Assembly (NCBI RefSeq): GCF_001667735.1
Contig: NZ_LZJN01000182.1
Location: forward strand, 1 to 41,922
Direction: 5' to 3'
Length of the DNA stretch: 41,922 nucleotides
DNA from: Mycobacterium sp. E183
Lineage (GTDB): Bacteria > Actinomycetota > Actinomycetes > Mycobacteriales > Mycobacteriaceae
Below the pieces are notes generated by a model. The model did no database searches, was not told the origin of the DNA, and saw only the letters and a program-made list of their open reading frames with translations. Shown piece after piece: positions 16,358 to 24,364 of this stretch. Position 1 is the stretch's first letter. Each line of letters opens with the position of its first letter. The position numbers were made by a program, and so were the translations under genes.

Positions 16358-17592
16358 ATCACACCCCGCTTCGTCAATTCGTCCAGCTCCTGATCACTGC
16401 GCCCGAGCAGCCCGCCCAGCACGTCTCGGTTGTGTTCGCCCAGACACGGCGCGGCCCGCGAAATGCTCCACGGCGACGCCGACATTCGCAGGGGAACCCC
16501 TTCGACGCGCACCGTCCCGATCTCGGGGTGCGTCACGGTCGGAAACAGTCCCCAGTTGGCGAGGTCCGGGTCTTCGTCGATCCGTTCCCGCGGCGACTTC
16601 ACGACACTCGCCGGCACCCCGGCCGCAGTGAGTTCGGCTGCCAGCGAGGAGGCTTCGCGGGTCCGGGTGCAGGCGCTGACGAGTGCGTCGAGTGCGTCGG
16701 CGCCGAGCAACCGCTGCTCCAGGGTGGCGAATCGGTCCTCTGTCAATCGCGGTTCGTCGACGACTTTGGACAGCAGGGCGACGTCCCGGTCGTCGCGGCA
16801 GGCGATGGCGACCCACCGGTCCTCGCCCAGGCACGGGTAGATCCCATGCGGGGCCATTTCACCGAAGTCGGCGTGGTTACCGTCCGGGAACCCCGGCCGG
16901 CGCGCGGGCCGCTCGTTGACCGTCCAATCCAGCACCTCGGTGGGCAGCATCGCGATTCCCGCAGGCACCGTGGCCAAGTCGATGTGTTGACCCTCGCCGG
17001 TGCGTTCGCGCTGATGCAGGGCCGCCAGGATCGCGACCGTCATGTAGTAGGCGGCGACGTGGTCCATGTACGAGTAACCCCATCCCGCGGGCTCACGGTC
17101 GGGCAACCCGGCTGTGAAGGTGAGCCCGCTCAGCGCCTGAACGATGGGACCCCAGGTCTTGAAATCGCGGTAGGGGCCGCTATGTCCGAAGCCGCAGTTG
17201 GAGACGTAGATGATGTCCGGCTTGATCCGGCGCAGCTCGTCGTAGCCGAAACCCATCCTGTCCAGCACGCCGGCGGCGAAATTCTCGCAGACGATGTCGG
17301 ACAGGGCGATCAGCTCACGCAACAGCTGCTTGCCTGCCTCTTGACGCAGGTTGATGGTCACCCCGAGCTTGCCCACGTTGTGGTTGTTGAAGCCGGCACC
17401 CAGATTCACGCCCCGGCGCTCGTCGACGAACGGGCCGACGCCGCGCAGCGCGTCCCACATCCCGCGCGTTGCGGGGTCTTCGACTCGGATGACCTCGGCA
17501 CCGAAGGCGGCCAGGATCTTCGTCGCCCCGGCGCCCGCCAGTTGACCGCCGAGGTCGCATACCCGAAGGTGGGACAACCCGACGCTCACCAT
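16354..17592 (-). CDS. CaiB/class III (formyl-CoA transferase-like) CoA-transferase
   Basis: 412 residues from ATG 17592; a GTG immediately after (17589) is possible. The N-terminus LSHLRVCDLGGQLAGAGATKILAAFGAEVIRVEDP, the segment NHNVGKLGVTINLRQEAGKQ and the region after GFGHSGPY are typical. The catalytic Asp is present as Asp177 in SYMDHVAAYY. It should move CoA between carboxylic acids, activating a substrate without ATP. Operator site D starts one base upstream of the ATG, so a leaderless or near-leaderless transcript is likely. It is the first gene of the unit and is coupled to the Asp-less CaiB downstream. Confidence 0.92.
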   Translation of the reverse strand: MVSVGLSHLRVCDLGGQLAGAGATKILAAFGAEVIRVEDPATRGMWDALRGVGPFVDERRGVNLGAGFNNHNVGKLGVTINLRQEAGKQLLRELIALSDIVCENFAAGVLDRMGFGYDELRRIKPDIIYVSNCGFGHSGPYRDFKTWGPIVQALSGLTFTAGLPDREPAGWGYSYMDHVAAYYMTVAILAALHQRERTGEGQHIDLATVPAGIAMLPTEVLDWTVNERPARRPGFPDGNHADFGEMAPHGIYPCLGEDRWVAIACRDDRDVALLSKVVDEPRLTEDRFATLEQRLLGADALDALVSACTRTREASSLAAELTAAGVPASVVKSPRERIDEDPDLANWGLFPTVTHPEIGTVRVEGVPLRMSASPWSISRAAPCLGEHNRDVLGGLLGRSDQELDELTKRGVI

Positions 17593-17593
17593 G

Positions 17594-17624
17594 CAACAAT
17601 AAAACAGATTTTGTTCTTCTGCCA
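17594..17624. promoter_or_regulatory. Island operator, site D (31-bp four-half-site motif)
   Basis: Half-sites CAACA (17594-17598), AAACA (17602-17606), TGTTC (17612-17616) and TGCCA (17620-17624) give 11 of 12 core matches at exact spacing. Read on the minus strand, a -10-like TATTGT overlaps the element just before the CaiB ATG at 17592. It serves the minus-strand CaiB unit; the divergent P450 has its own copy (site E) 35 bases away. Confidence 0.68.
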
Positions 17625-17659
17625 ATGCCGCGCCGCAGCCAGGCCGGCGGGACGGCTAC

Positions 17660-17690
17660 TCGCAGATTAACAGTTGATGTTCTATTGTTC
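17660..17690. promoter_or_regulatory. Island operator, site E (31-bp four-half-site motif)
   Basis: Half-sites TCGCA (17660-17664), TAACA (17668-17672), TGTTC (17678-17682) and TGTTC (17686-17690) give 11 of 12 core matches. A -10-like TATTGT (17683-17688) lies within it and ends eight bases before the P450 ATG at 17697, where transcription would then begin. No ribosome site fits in that space. The layout suggests a repressor site over a leaderless promoter. Confidence 0.68.
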
Positions 17691-17696
17691 AGTCTT

Positions 17697-18902
17697 ATGG
17701 TGACGATCACAGCGGCCCGCTTCGACGAGCCGGCGTTCTACCTCGGCGACCCGAACGCCACATTCGCGCAGTTGCGCGAACACGATCCCGTGCATTGGTA
17801 CGAGGAGGGCCAGTTCTGGGTGATCACCAAGTACGAAGACATCAAGGGTATCTCGGCTCGACCCGAGAGGTTCAAGTCGGAGCGCATTGGGATCATGATG
17901 GATCTGATCGCGCACCGGGAGGGCCGCGACCCTCAGGGATATGGCAACCGCGGCATCATGTTCATGGATCCGCCGGTGCACCGAGTGCACCGCAAGGCCG
18001 TCGGCGTGCGGTTCACGCCGGCCGCGGTCGCCAAGATGGAGGCCCGGGTACGCCAGGTCGTCAACGATGCGCTCGACGACCTGCCGAACGGTGAATTCGA
18101 CTGGATTCAACGGGTCGCCGAGCCCATCCCCGTGTATGTGTTCGCCTACCTGCTGGGAGTGCCCGAGGAAGACTGGCCGAAGGTCGCGGGCTGGGCGACC
18201 ACGATCGCCAACGTCGGTGGTGGGGCCGCGAGCGACGAGGACTACGCATTCATCTTCGAACACATCGGGCCCTATCTGATGGGCCTCGTCGCCGAACGCA
18301 AGGAGCATCCTCAGGACGATCTGCTCACGATGCTCTCCCAGGTGACCGTTGACGGGGAGCCCTTCGACGACATGCAGGTGATGATCTACGCGCTCACCTT
18401 GCTCGCCGCCGGCAGTGAGACCACGCAGAGCCTGATCGCGGGAATAGCCGATTGCCTCGACACGCATCCCGACCAATCGGCGGTGTTGTTCGCCGAACCT
18501 GGCCTGAGCGGCAACGCCGTCGAGGAGGTGCTGCGTTACTGGACGCCGGTGATGAGCATGGCCCGGCAGGCGGCCCGCGACGTTCGTCTGCGCGGTGCGG
18601 AGGTCAAGGAAGGCGACGGGGTGCTGCTCGCCTATGCGTCCGCGAACCGCGACCAGGAGCACTGGGGCCCGACCGCCGAACAGTTCGACATCCACCGCCA
18701 GGACGCCGCCAATCACCTCGGCTTCGGGGTCGGCGAGCACTTCTGCATGGGCGCCGCCCTGGCTCGACGCGAAGCTCGTCTGCTGCTGGAGGAAGTGGCG
18801 CGGCGCGCCAAGGGGATTCACGTGGTCGGCGACCGAGTGCCCCGCGTGTCGACGCTGGTGCACACGCACGACCACCTGCCTGTTGTGCTCGACTACCGCT
18901 GA
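17697..18902 (+). CDS. Cytochrome P450
   Basis: 401 residues from ATG 17697, with GTG 17700 as an alternative. The open frame runs upstream through the promoter, but that part has no P450 character. Motifs are LLAAGSETTQS in the I helix, ExxR in EEVLRY, and the heme loop FGVGEHFCMGAALARREA with Cys350. An unusual feature is an extended B-C region carrying two Met-rich segments (GIMMDLI, GIMFMDPPVHRVHR). It leads the P450 - CaiB - SDR - APH operon, so hydroxylation followed by CoA transfer and alcohol oxidation is a plausible order. Confidence 0.95.
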   Translation: MVTITAARFDEPAFYLGDPNATFAQLREHDPVHWYEEGQFWVITKYEDIKGISARPERFKSERIGIMMDLIAHREGRDPQGYGNRGIMFMDPPVHRVHRKAVGVRFTPAAVAKMEARVRQVVNDALDDLPNGEFDWIQRVAEPIPVYVFAYLLGVPEEDWPKVAGWATTIANVGGGAASDEDYAFIFEHIGPYLMGLVAERKEHPQDDLLTMLSQVTVDGEPFDDMQVMIYALTLLAAGSETTQSLIAGIADCLDTHPDQSAVLFAEPGLSGNAVEEVLRYWTPVMSMARQAARDVRLRGAEVKEGDGVLLAYASANRDQEHWGPTAEQFDIHRQDAANHLGFGVGEHFCMGAALARREARLLLEEVARRAKGIHVVGDRVPRVSTLVHTHDHLPVVLDYR

Positions 18903-18913
18903 GGGGCGTGCCC

Positions 18914-20134
18914 ATGAGCGGACCCATGGCAGGCGTACGCGTCCTCGAGGTCGCCCAGTGGACGTTCGTTCCGGCCGCCGGTGCGGTGCTGGCGGACTGG
19001 GGCGCCGACGTACTCAAAATCGAACATCCGCGCACCGGCGATGCCCAGCGGGGCCTACGTCAGCTCGGCAACGTGCAGATCGCCGGCGACCGCAACCCCG
19101 TCATGGAGCACGCGAACCGCGGCAAACGATCTATCGCCCTGGACATCTCGACACCGGCCGGCCATGAATTGCTGATGGACATTGCGCGCACAAGCGACGT
19201 GTTCCTGACCAACTTCTTGCCCGACGCCCGTGCCAAACTGCGGATCGACGTCGATGACTTGCGGACGGCGAATCCCGACATCGTCTATGTGCGGGGCAGC
19301 GCATACGGAACGCTCGGCGACGAGGCCGGCATCGGTGGCTACGACATGACGGGCTTCTGGAGCCGGGGCGGTAGCGCGGCAAGCGTCACCCCGCCCGATA
19401 TGGGCGGCGTCGTCGCACAACCCGGCCCGGCGTACGGAGATTCTCTGGGCGGCATGACAATTGCCGGCGGAATCGCGGCGGCGCTGTTCGCTCGTGATCG
19501 GACCGGTGAGGCCAAGGTGGTGGATGTGTCGCTCCTCGGACTGGGGGTGTGGGCGATGGGGGTGGCAGTCAACGCCGCGCTGATCTCCGGAGAGCCGTGG
19601 CAGGCAAACCCCGCCGGCGCCAACGTCGCCCCCCACAATCCGCTGGTGGGCTTCTACCGCACCGGCGACGGGCGGTACATGGGATTGTCGATGATGCAAG
19701 GTTTCCGCCATTGGGCGGACTTCTGTTCGCGGGTCGGACTCCCCGAGCTTGCCACCGACGAACGCTTTGCCAGCCATGAGCTGCTAACCCGCAACGCGGC
19801 GCAGGCAACTGCGATCCTGCGCGAGGTGCTCGGAAGCAAAACCCTCGAGCACTGGCGCAAAGCGCTGGCCGGTTTCGAAGGGCAGTGGGCGCCCGTACAG
19901 AACACGATGGATGTTGTGGCTGACGAGCAGGTGAGGGCAAACGGTGTCATCGCGCCCGTCCAAGGCAGCGGCGGTGCCCTCGAGTTGGTATCGAGCCCCG
20001 TGCTTTTCGATCAGACACCGTTTACTCTCGGCCCGACACCGGAGTTCGCCGAACATACCGAGGCGCTATTGCTCGAACTGGGCAAGGACTGGGACGACAT
20101 CATCGCCCTCAAGGACAGCGGGACCATCGCGTGA
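18914..20134 (+). CDS. CaiB/class III CoA-transferase
   Basis: ATG 18914 follows GAGGGG (18901-18906) with suitable spacing and gives 406 residues. The family N-terminus MAGVRVLEVAQWTFVPAAG, the segment NRGKRSIALDISTPAG and the active-site loop AYGDSLGGMTIAGGIAAAL are all present, with catalytic Asp176. This is the most canonical CaiB of the window and the reference I used to judge the others. It should transfer CoA onto a carboxylic acid. It lies 11 bases after the P450 stop and 39 bases before the SDR. Confidence 0.93.
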   Translation: MSGPMAGVRVLEVAQWTFVPAAGAVLADWGADVLKIEHPRTGDAQRGLRQLGNVQIAGDRNPVMEHANRGKRSIALDISTPAGHELLMDIARTSDVFLTNFLPDARAKLRIDVDDLRTANPDIVYVRGSAYGTLGDEAGIGGYDMTGFWSRGGSAASVTPPDMGGVVAQPGPAYGDSLGGMTIAGGIAAALFARDRTGEAKVVDVSLLGLGVWAMGVAVNAALISGEPWQANPAGANVAPHNPLVGFYRTGDGRYMGLSMMQGFRHWADFCSRVGLPELATDERFASHELLTRNAAQATAILREVLGSKTLEHWRKALAGFEGQWAPVQNTMDVVADEQVRANGVIAPVQGSGGALELVSSPVLFDQTPFTLGPTPEFAEHTEALLLELGKDWDDIIALKDSGTIA

Positions 20135-20173
20135 TCGACAGCCCTCTTAAGATCCAACCAACGGAGTAAGCAG

Positions 20174-21031
20174 ATGAATCGAGTCAGCGGCAAAGTTGCG
20201 GTCGTCACGGGTGCGGCGCGCGGCCAAGGACGCAGTCACGCAGTCCATCTCGCCGACGAGGGTGCCGACATCATCGCCGTTGACATCTGCGACGACATCG
20301 CGACCAACGACTACCCGATGGCACGCAAGAGCGACCTCGACGAGACGGCGAAGCTGGTGGAGAAGGCCGGCCGGCGGGTGGTCACCGCGGTGGCCGATGT
20401 GCGGGATCGGGCGGCCCTGAAGAAGGCGATCGACGACGGCGTTGCCCAACTGGGCGGGCTGCACGTCGTCGTCGCCAACGCCGGCATCTGCCCGCACGGA
20501 GAGCACAAAGGGTATCCGGCGTTCCGCGACGTGCTCGACGTGAACTTTCTCGGCGTTGTCAACACCGTCAACGCCGCGTTCGACCATCTGGACACCGGTG
20601 CGTCGATCATCGCCACGGGCTCGATCGCCGGACTGGTCTCCCAACACGACATGTTCAACGGTGGCGGCAACTCGGGCCCCGGCGGGCTCGGCTACGGCCT
20701 GGCCAAGAAGTTCGTCCGCGACTGGGTCAAATCGATGGCGATGACGCTGGCGGCGCGCGAGATACGCGTCAACGCCGTGCACCCGACGAACGTGAACACC
20801 GCGATGATGAACAACCCGATGATGTACAAAACGTTCCGGCCCGACCTGGAGGCTCCGACACACGACGATGCCTTCGTGATCTACCCGATGCTCCAGGCGA
20901 TGCCGGTGCCCTGGGTGCAGCCCGAGGACATCTCGCACGCCGTGGTCTACCTCGCCTCTGACGAATCGCGATACGTCACCGGACTGCAGATGTTCATCGA
21001 CGCCGGTGCCGCGCTGAAAATGGGTTTCTGA
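20174..21031 (+). CDS. Mycofactocin-type SDR (carveol dehydrogenase-like)
   Basis: 285 residues with a ribosome site GGAG a few bases before ATG 20174. The opening VTGAARGQGRSHAVHLADEGADI, the Asp-type end of strand 2 (AVDIC) and the roughly 18-residue insertion after it (residues 40-58) are hallmarks of mycofactocin-associated SDRs, which hold NAD tightly and hand electrons to mycofactocin. Catalytic residues are Ser150, Tyr174 and Lys178. The Ser-Tyr spacing (24) is longer than the usual 13 because of a Gly/Asn-rich insert. It should oxidise a secondary alcohol, possibly the P450 product of the same operon. Mycofactocin biosynthesis genes are not in the window. Confidence 0.88.
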   Translation: MNRVSGKVAVVTGAARGQGRSHAVHLADEGADIIAVDICDDIATNDYPMARKSDLDETAKLVEKAGRRVVTAVADVRDRAALKKAIDDGVAQLGGLHVVVANAGICPHGEHKGYPAFRDVLDVNFLGVVNTVNAAFDHLDTGASIIATGSIAGLVSQHDMFNGGGNSGPGGLGYGLAKKFVRDWVKSMAMTLAAREIRVNAVHPTNVNTAMMNNPMMYKTFRPDLEAPTHDDAFVIYPMLQAMPVPWVQPEDISHAVVYLASDESRYVTGLQMFIDAGAALKMGF

Positions 21032-21044
21032 CCTCCCCGACGAC

Positions 21045-22385
21045 ATGACACCCGATCAGGCGGTACGAAGCTGGCTCGAGAGTCACCTGGGGCCCGTGCG
21101 GGCCTTCGAGCGCCAACCACGTTGGCGTCCGGCCTGGTTCGCCGACGTCGAACGCGACGGCACGATCATGCCGCTGTATGTGCGGGGCAACCGCGAGGGC
21201 ATGGAGTTCTCGTTGTCCACCCATCGAGAGGCGGACATCCTTGAAGCCCTGGAGAAGCAAGGGATTCCAGTCCCACACATTCACGGTCGGATTGAGGCAC
21301 CACCGGCCATCGTGATGGATCGCCTCCCCGGCGCCACCAATCTGTCAACCTCGCCGAGTGCAGCAGAACGCAACTCGGTCATCGATGAATACATGGAAAT
21401 CCTTGCGCGGATCCATCGGCTGGATCCGGGTGAGTTCTCCACCGCCGGGCTCAAGTTGCCCGAAAGCCCTCAGCAGCATGCGTTGTCGAGCTTCGAAGCG
21501 TCCGTCGCGAGGTATCGGTCTACCAAGAAGCGCCCGGAGCCGTTTCTGGAATTCGGCATCGGCTGGATCCGCCGCCACGTTCCCGCGCACCGGTTCGACC
21601 CTCGCTTCGTCCTCGGCGATCCCGGACAGTTCATGTTCGCCGACGGTCGTGTGACCGGACTGCTCGACGTCGAACTGGCCTACCTCGGCGACACCGCCCA
21701 CGACCTCGCAGGACTGCGCCTGCGCGACATCTCCGAGCCCTTCGGCGACCTCGAGCGCGCGTTCCGGCGCTATGAGGAGGTTTCCGGCGTGGAACTGGAC
21801 CTGCCGGTGGTCGAGTTCCACACCGCGCAGTTCTCGCTCACCACGCCTCTCTCGTTGGTGATGGTCTTGCACAACCCTTTTCCGATGAGCGACTTGCTGC
21901 AATATGAGGAGTGGTTTCAGCAATGCTCGCTCAACGCAGTCGAAGCCATGGCCGCGGTCGAGGGCATCGCCCTCGGCGATTACCGACTCCCGCATGCGAC
22001 AGATGTCCGCCAGAGCGGCCTTATCGACGCGTTGGCACCCATCATCGAGGAGCTAGCGGCCGAGACCGAGATTGAGCGCTTTCGCCGGCGTCAAACGGCG
22101 CAAACCGCGCGCTACGTCGCCGGCGTCTGCCGGCACGGCCCCGCGATCGAATCCGAAAACCTCGACGACGTCGAACGCCTGCTCGGCTCCCGATACGCCG
22201 ACTGGCGCGCAGGCGATGCGGCGCTGGAGGCATTCGTGCTGCAGGCGCCCGACAACATGGACACCGAGCTCATTCGGCTGTTCCACCGCCGCATCATGCG
22301 GCAAATGCGTTTACTGGAGCCGGTTCTCAACCGCGCCGGCGGCGTGCACCCGCTGACGCCGCTGGCCCGGTTACTCGGCCGCTGA
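21045..22385 (+). CDS. Aminoglycoside phosphotransferase (APH)-fold kinase-like protein
   Basis: 446 residues. The kinase-like half (to about residue 300) shows the hinge-like APPAIVMDRLPG, the catalytic loop FVLGDPGQFMF and the metal-Asp loop GRVTGLLDVELAYLGD. The usual HGDxHxGN loop is altered: His is replaced by Leu, the loop is two residues shorter and the metal-binding Asn aligns with Gln, while the catalytic Asp stays. The C-terminal ~145 residues form a helical extension of unknown role. APH-like kinases of this type (ACAD10/11, LvaA) phosphorylate 4-hydroxyacyl-CoAs, so a hydroxyl leaving-group role after the P450 and CaiB is possible but unproven. Antibiotic resistance is unlikely from context. 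Confidence 0.82.
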   Translation: MTPDQAVRSWLESHLGPVRAFERQPRWRPAWFADVERDGTIMPLYVRGNREGMEFSLSTHREADILEALEKQGIPVPHIHGRIEAPPAIVMDRLPGATNLSTSPSAAERNSVIDEYMEILARIHRLDPGEFSTAGLKLPESPQQHALSSFEASVARYRSTKKRPEPFLEFGIGWIRRHVPAHRFDPRFVLGDPGQFMFADGRVTGLLDVELAYLGDTAHDLAGLRLRDISEPFGDLERAFRRYEEVSGVELDLPVVEFHTAQFSLTTPLSLVMVLHNPFPMSDLLQYEEWFQQCSLNAVEAMAAVEGIALGDYRLPHATDVRQSGLIDALAPIIEELAAETEIERFRRRQTAQTARYVAGVCRHGPAIESENLDDVERLLGSRYADWRAGDAALEAFVLQAPDNMDTELIRLFHRRIMRQMRLLEPVLNRAGGVHPLTPLARLLGR

Positions 22386-22403
22386 CGCGCGCGTCGGAGG
22401 CCG

Positions 22404-23618
22404 CTACCGTGCGACGAGCTCCAGCCGCTTCCGTCGTCGGACCAGGATGCTGGGCAGCCAATCTCCGACGTCACACGCGTCGATCCAGGTGGTCCGCTCC
22501 AGTAGCATCTTGAACACGATCTGAGCCTCCAACCGGGCCAGGGCCGCCCCGACGCAGAAATGCACGCCCTTGCCGAACGTCACATGCCCCTTCCCGTTGC
22601 TGCGGTCGAGAAGGAATTCGTTGGGCGACTCGAAGTGCTCGGGGTCGCGGTTGGCGGCTCCCCACAAAAGAATCAGATGCGCATTCCCCGGCACCTCCAC
22701 CCCGCCGAGGGTGGTGTCACGCCACACGTGGCGGTAGTGGCCACGAAACGGCGGCTCGTAGCGCAGTGTTTCTTCGATGAAATTGCCTAGTAGTTCCGGG
22801 TTTTCGCGAATCCGCTGTTGGACCTCGGGGCGGTCGGCGAGAATCCATGCCGCACTGCCCAACAACGAGGCGGTTGACTCGCCGGCGGCACTGAACAGCG
22901 TGAGCATGATGCCCATCGCCACGGCCTGGTCCACCTCGCCGGAGGCGTAGCGGGCGGCCATGTCCGGTATCAGCCCGGATTTGTCCGCGGTATCCGCCTT
23001 GTCGAAATGTTCCATGACGTACGCCGACAGTTCGAACGCCGCAATCCCGGCCTCCGCGAGCTGCGCCTCGGTGACGACGCCGTCGAGCAGGGTGGTGGTG
23101 GCGTAACCCAGCCGGATCAGTTTGTCGACATCGGCATGGGGCAGGCCCAGCAATTTTGCGACCACCATCATCGGGAGCCGGTTCGCCACCGCGCCCATCC
23201 ATTCGATGCGTCCTTGGTGCAGGTTCTCCTCCCACAGGCGCTCGGCGGTCTCCGCAGCGAATTCCTCGATGATCCGCACCCGGCGCGCGGACAGGTGTGG
23301 GAGCAAGATCTTGCGGTGCAGTGCGTGCGCCGGATCATCGGCCGTGGCCAGGGCGTGGGTGGGGCTTCCCGCCTCCATCATCGGCAACGCCCCGATGCTG
23401 CCGTCCTCGCGGAAAATCATGGTTGCCGTGAGATTGGACGAAAAGTCATCGACCCGAGTGACGGCCTCGATCAACGCGTCCCAGCCACACACGGCATAGA
23501 AGTCGGAATCGGCGATGCGATGCACCGGAGCCGTCGCGCGCATCCGGTCATACATCGGATACGGATCCTGCAAAGCCTCGGCACCGAAGAAATCGACCGG
23601 GTCGCTCAAGACCGCCAT
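22404..23618 (-). CDS. Cytochrome P450
   Basis: ATG 23618 gives 404 residues; the open frame extends 29 codons further, but that part lacks P450 character. Motifs are TLFSAAGESTASL in the I helix, ExxR in EETLRY, and the heme loop FGKGVHFCVGAALARLEA with Cys355. It is a single-gene unit that converges with the APH gene (18-base gap holding the palindrome GACGCG/CGCGTC, 22384-22395). It diverges from TetR. Its upstream gap has no copy of the 31-bp motif, so it may be controlled by the local TetR protein instead. Confidence 0.94.
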   Translation of the reverse strand: MAVLSDPVDFFGAEALQDPYPMYDRMRATAPVHRIADSDFYAVCGWDALIEAVTRVDDFSSNLTATMIFREDGSIGALPMMEAGSPTHALATADDPAHALHRKILLPHLSARRVRIIEEFAAETAERLWEENLHQGRIEWMGAVANRLPMMVVAKLLGLPHADVDKLIRLGYATTTLLDGVVTEAQLAEAGIAAFELSAYVMEHFDKADTADKSGLIPDMAARYASGEVDQAVAMGIMLTLFSAAGESTASLLGSAAWILADRPEVQQRIRENPELLGNFIEETLRYEPPFRGHYRHVWRDTTLGGVEVPGNAHLILLWGAANRDPEHFESPNEFLLDRSNGKGHVTFGKGVHFCVGAALARLEAQIVFKMLLERTTWIDACDVGDWLPSILVRRRKRLELVAR

Positions 23619-23737
23619 AGACCCAGGCTGAAGGTGACCGTCGGCGCGGTCAATAGGGCGAGGAAAGTTTGATAAGCCTCCCGCCGCGCCGTCCGTGCAC
23701 CCCAAACCGCTTGCGCGGGAGGACCAGCGCGTTAGCC

Positions 23738-23762
23738 TGAGAATTGTTACCGATAATTCTCA
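23738..23762. promoter_or_regulatory. Perfect palindrome, probable TetR operator
   Basis: TGAGAATT (23738-23745) and AATTCTCA (23755-23762) are perfect inverted repeats separated by 9 bases. The 25-bp element sits 39 bases before the TetR start and in the gap shared with the divergent P450. Size and placement fit an autoregulatory TetR operator controlling both genes. It does not match the 31-bp motif found elsewhere in the island. Confidence 0.75.
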
Positions 23763-23801
23763 CCCTGAGGGAAGTTTCTGTCGGCTGTACGGGAGGGTTG
23801 C

Positions 23802-24356
23802 ATGGCACGGAACGACTGGCTGGTGGGCCGGGATCGCCGCAGCGCAGCCGCCGAACGGATATATGCGGCCGCCGCCGACCTCATCTCGCACGTCGGATAC
23901 GACGAGTTCACCATCGAGAGCCTCGCCGAAACGGTCCACTGCTCACCGGCGACTATTTACCGGCACGCCGGCGGAAAGGCGGCCATCAGGGACGCGGTGG
24001 TTGCCCTCCAGGCAAGCCGCATCGTCGATACCGTGCGCGAGGCCATCAAAGACCTGACCGGCCGCGAACGAGTGGTGACGGCCACCATCCTGGCCCTGCA
24101 GCGCCTGCGCTCTGATCCGTTGGCGCAGCTCATGCAGACCGCACCGACGGTGCCGCGCAGCGAGTGGCTCACGAACTCCCCCGCTGTCACCGCACTCGCC
24201 TATGACATGCTCGGATCCGACAATGCAGATCCACTTGCCGCCCAATGGCTTATCCGGGCGTTCCTGGCGCTGTGGTGGTGGCCGGTGAGGGACCCCGCCG
24301 ACGAACGCGCCCTCGTCGAACGCTTTTTCGGCCGGTCTTACGAAGACCCCGGCTGA
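23802..24356 (+). CDS. TetR-family transcriptional regulator
   Basis: 184 residues with ribosome site GGGAGGG (23791-23797). The DNA-binding domain spans about residues 18-67: a first helix ERIYAAAADLISHVGYDEF, then the helix-turn-helix TIESLAETVHCSPATIYRHAGGKAAI. The C-terminal ligand domain is Leu/Ala-rich with a WLIRAFLALWWWP helix, suggesting a hydrophobic pocket. It is divergent from a P450 and has a perfect 25-bp palindrome in front. Binding a hydrophobic substrate or its CoA ester as inducer is plausible. It is the only recognisable regulator in the window. Confidence 0.92.
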   Translation: MARNDWLVGRDRRSAAAERIYAAAADLISHVGYDEFTIESLAETVHCSPATIYRHAGGKAAIRDAVVALQASRIVDTVREAIKDLTGRERVVTATILALQRLRSDPLAQLMQTAPTVPRSEWLTNSPAVTALAYDMLGSDNADPLAAQWLIRAFLALWWWPVRDPADERALVERFFGRSYEDPG

Positions 24357-24364
24357 GGGCCGAA

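Noticed and set aside
17593..17696. KstR-type sterol regulator sites (AACNNGTT core) in the gaps
   Set aside because: I looked in the main gaps and saw none. Sterol-type enzymes are suggested by gene content only.
21045..22385. Aminoglycoside resistance gene
   Set aside because: Only the fold is shared; the catalytic loop is altered and the operon context is acyl-CoA metabolism.
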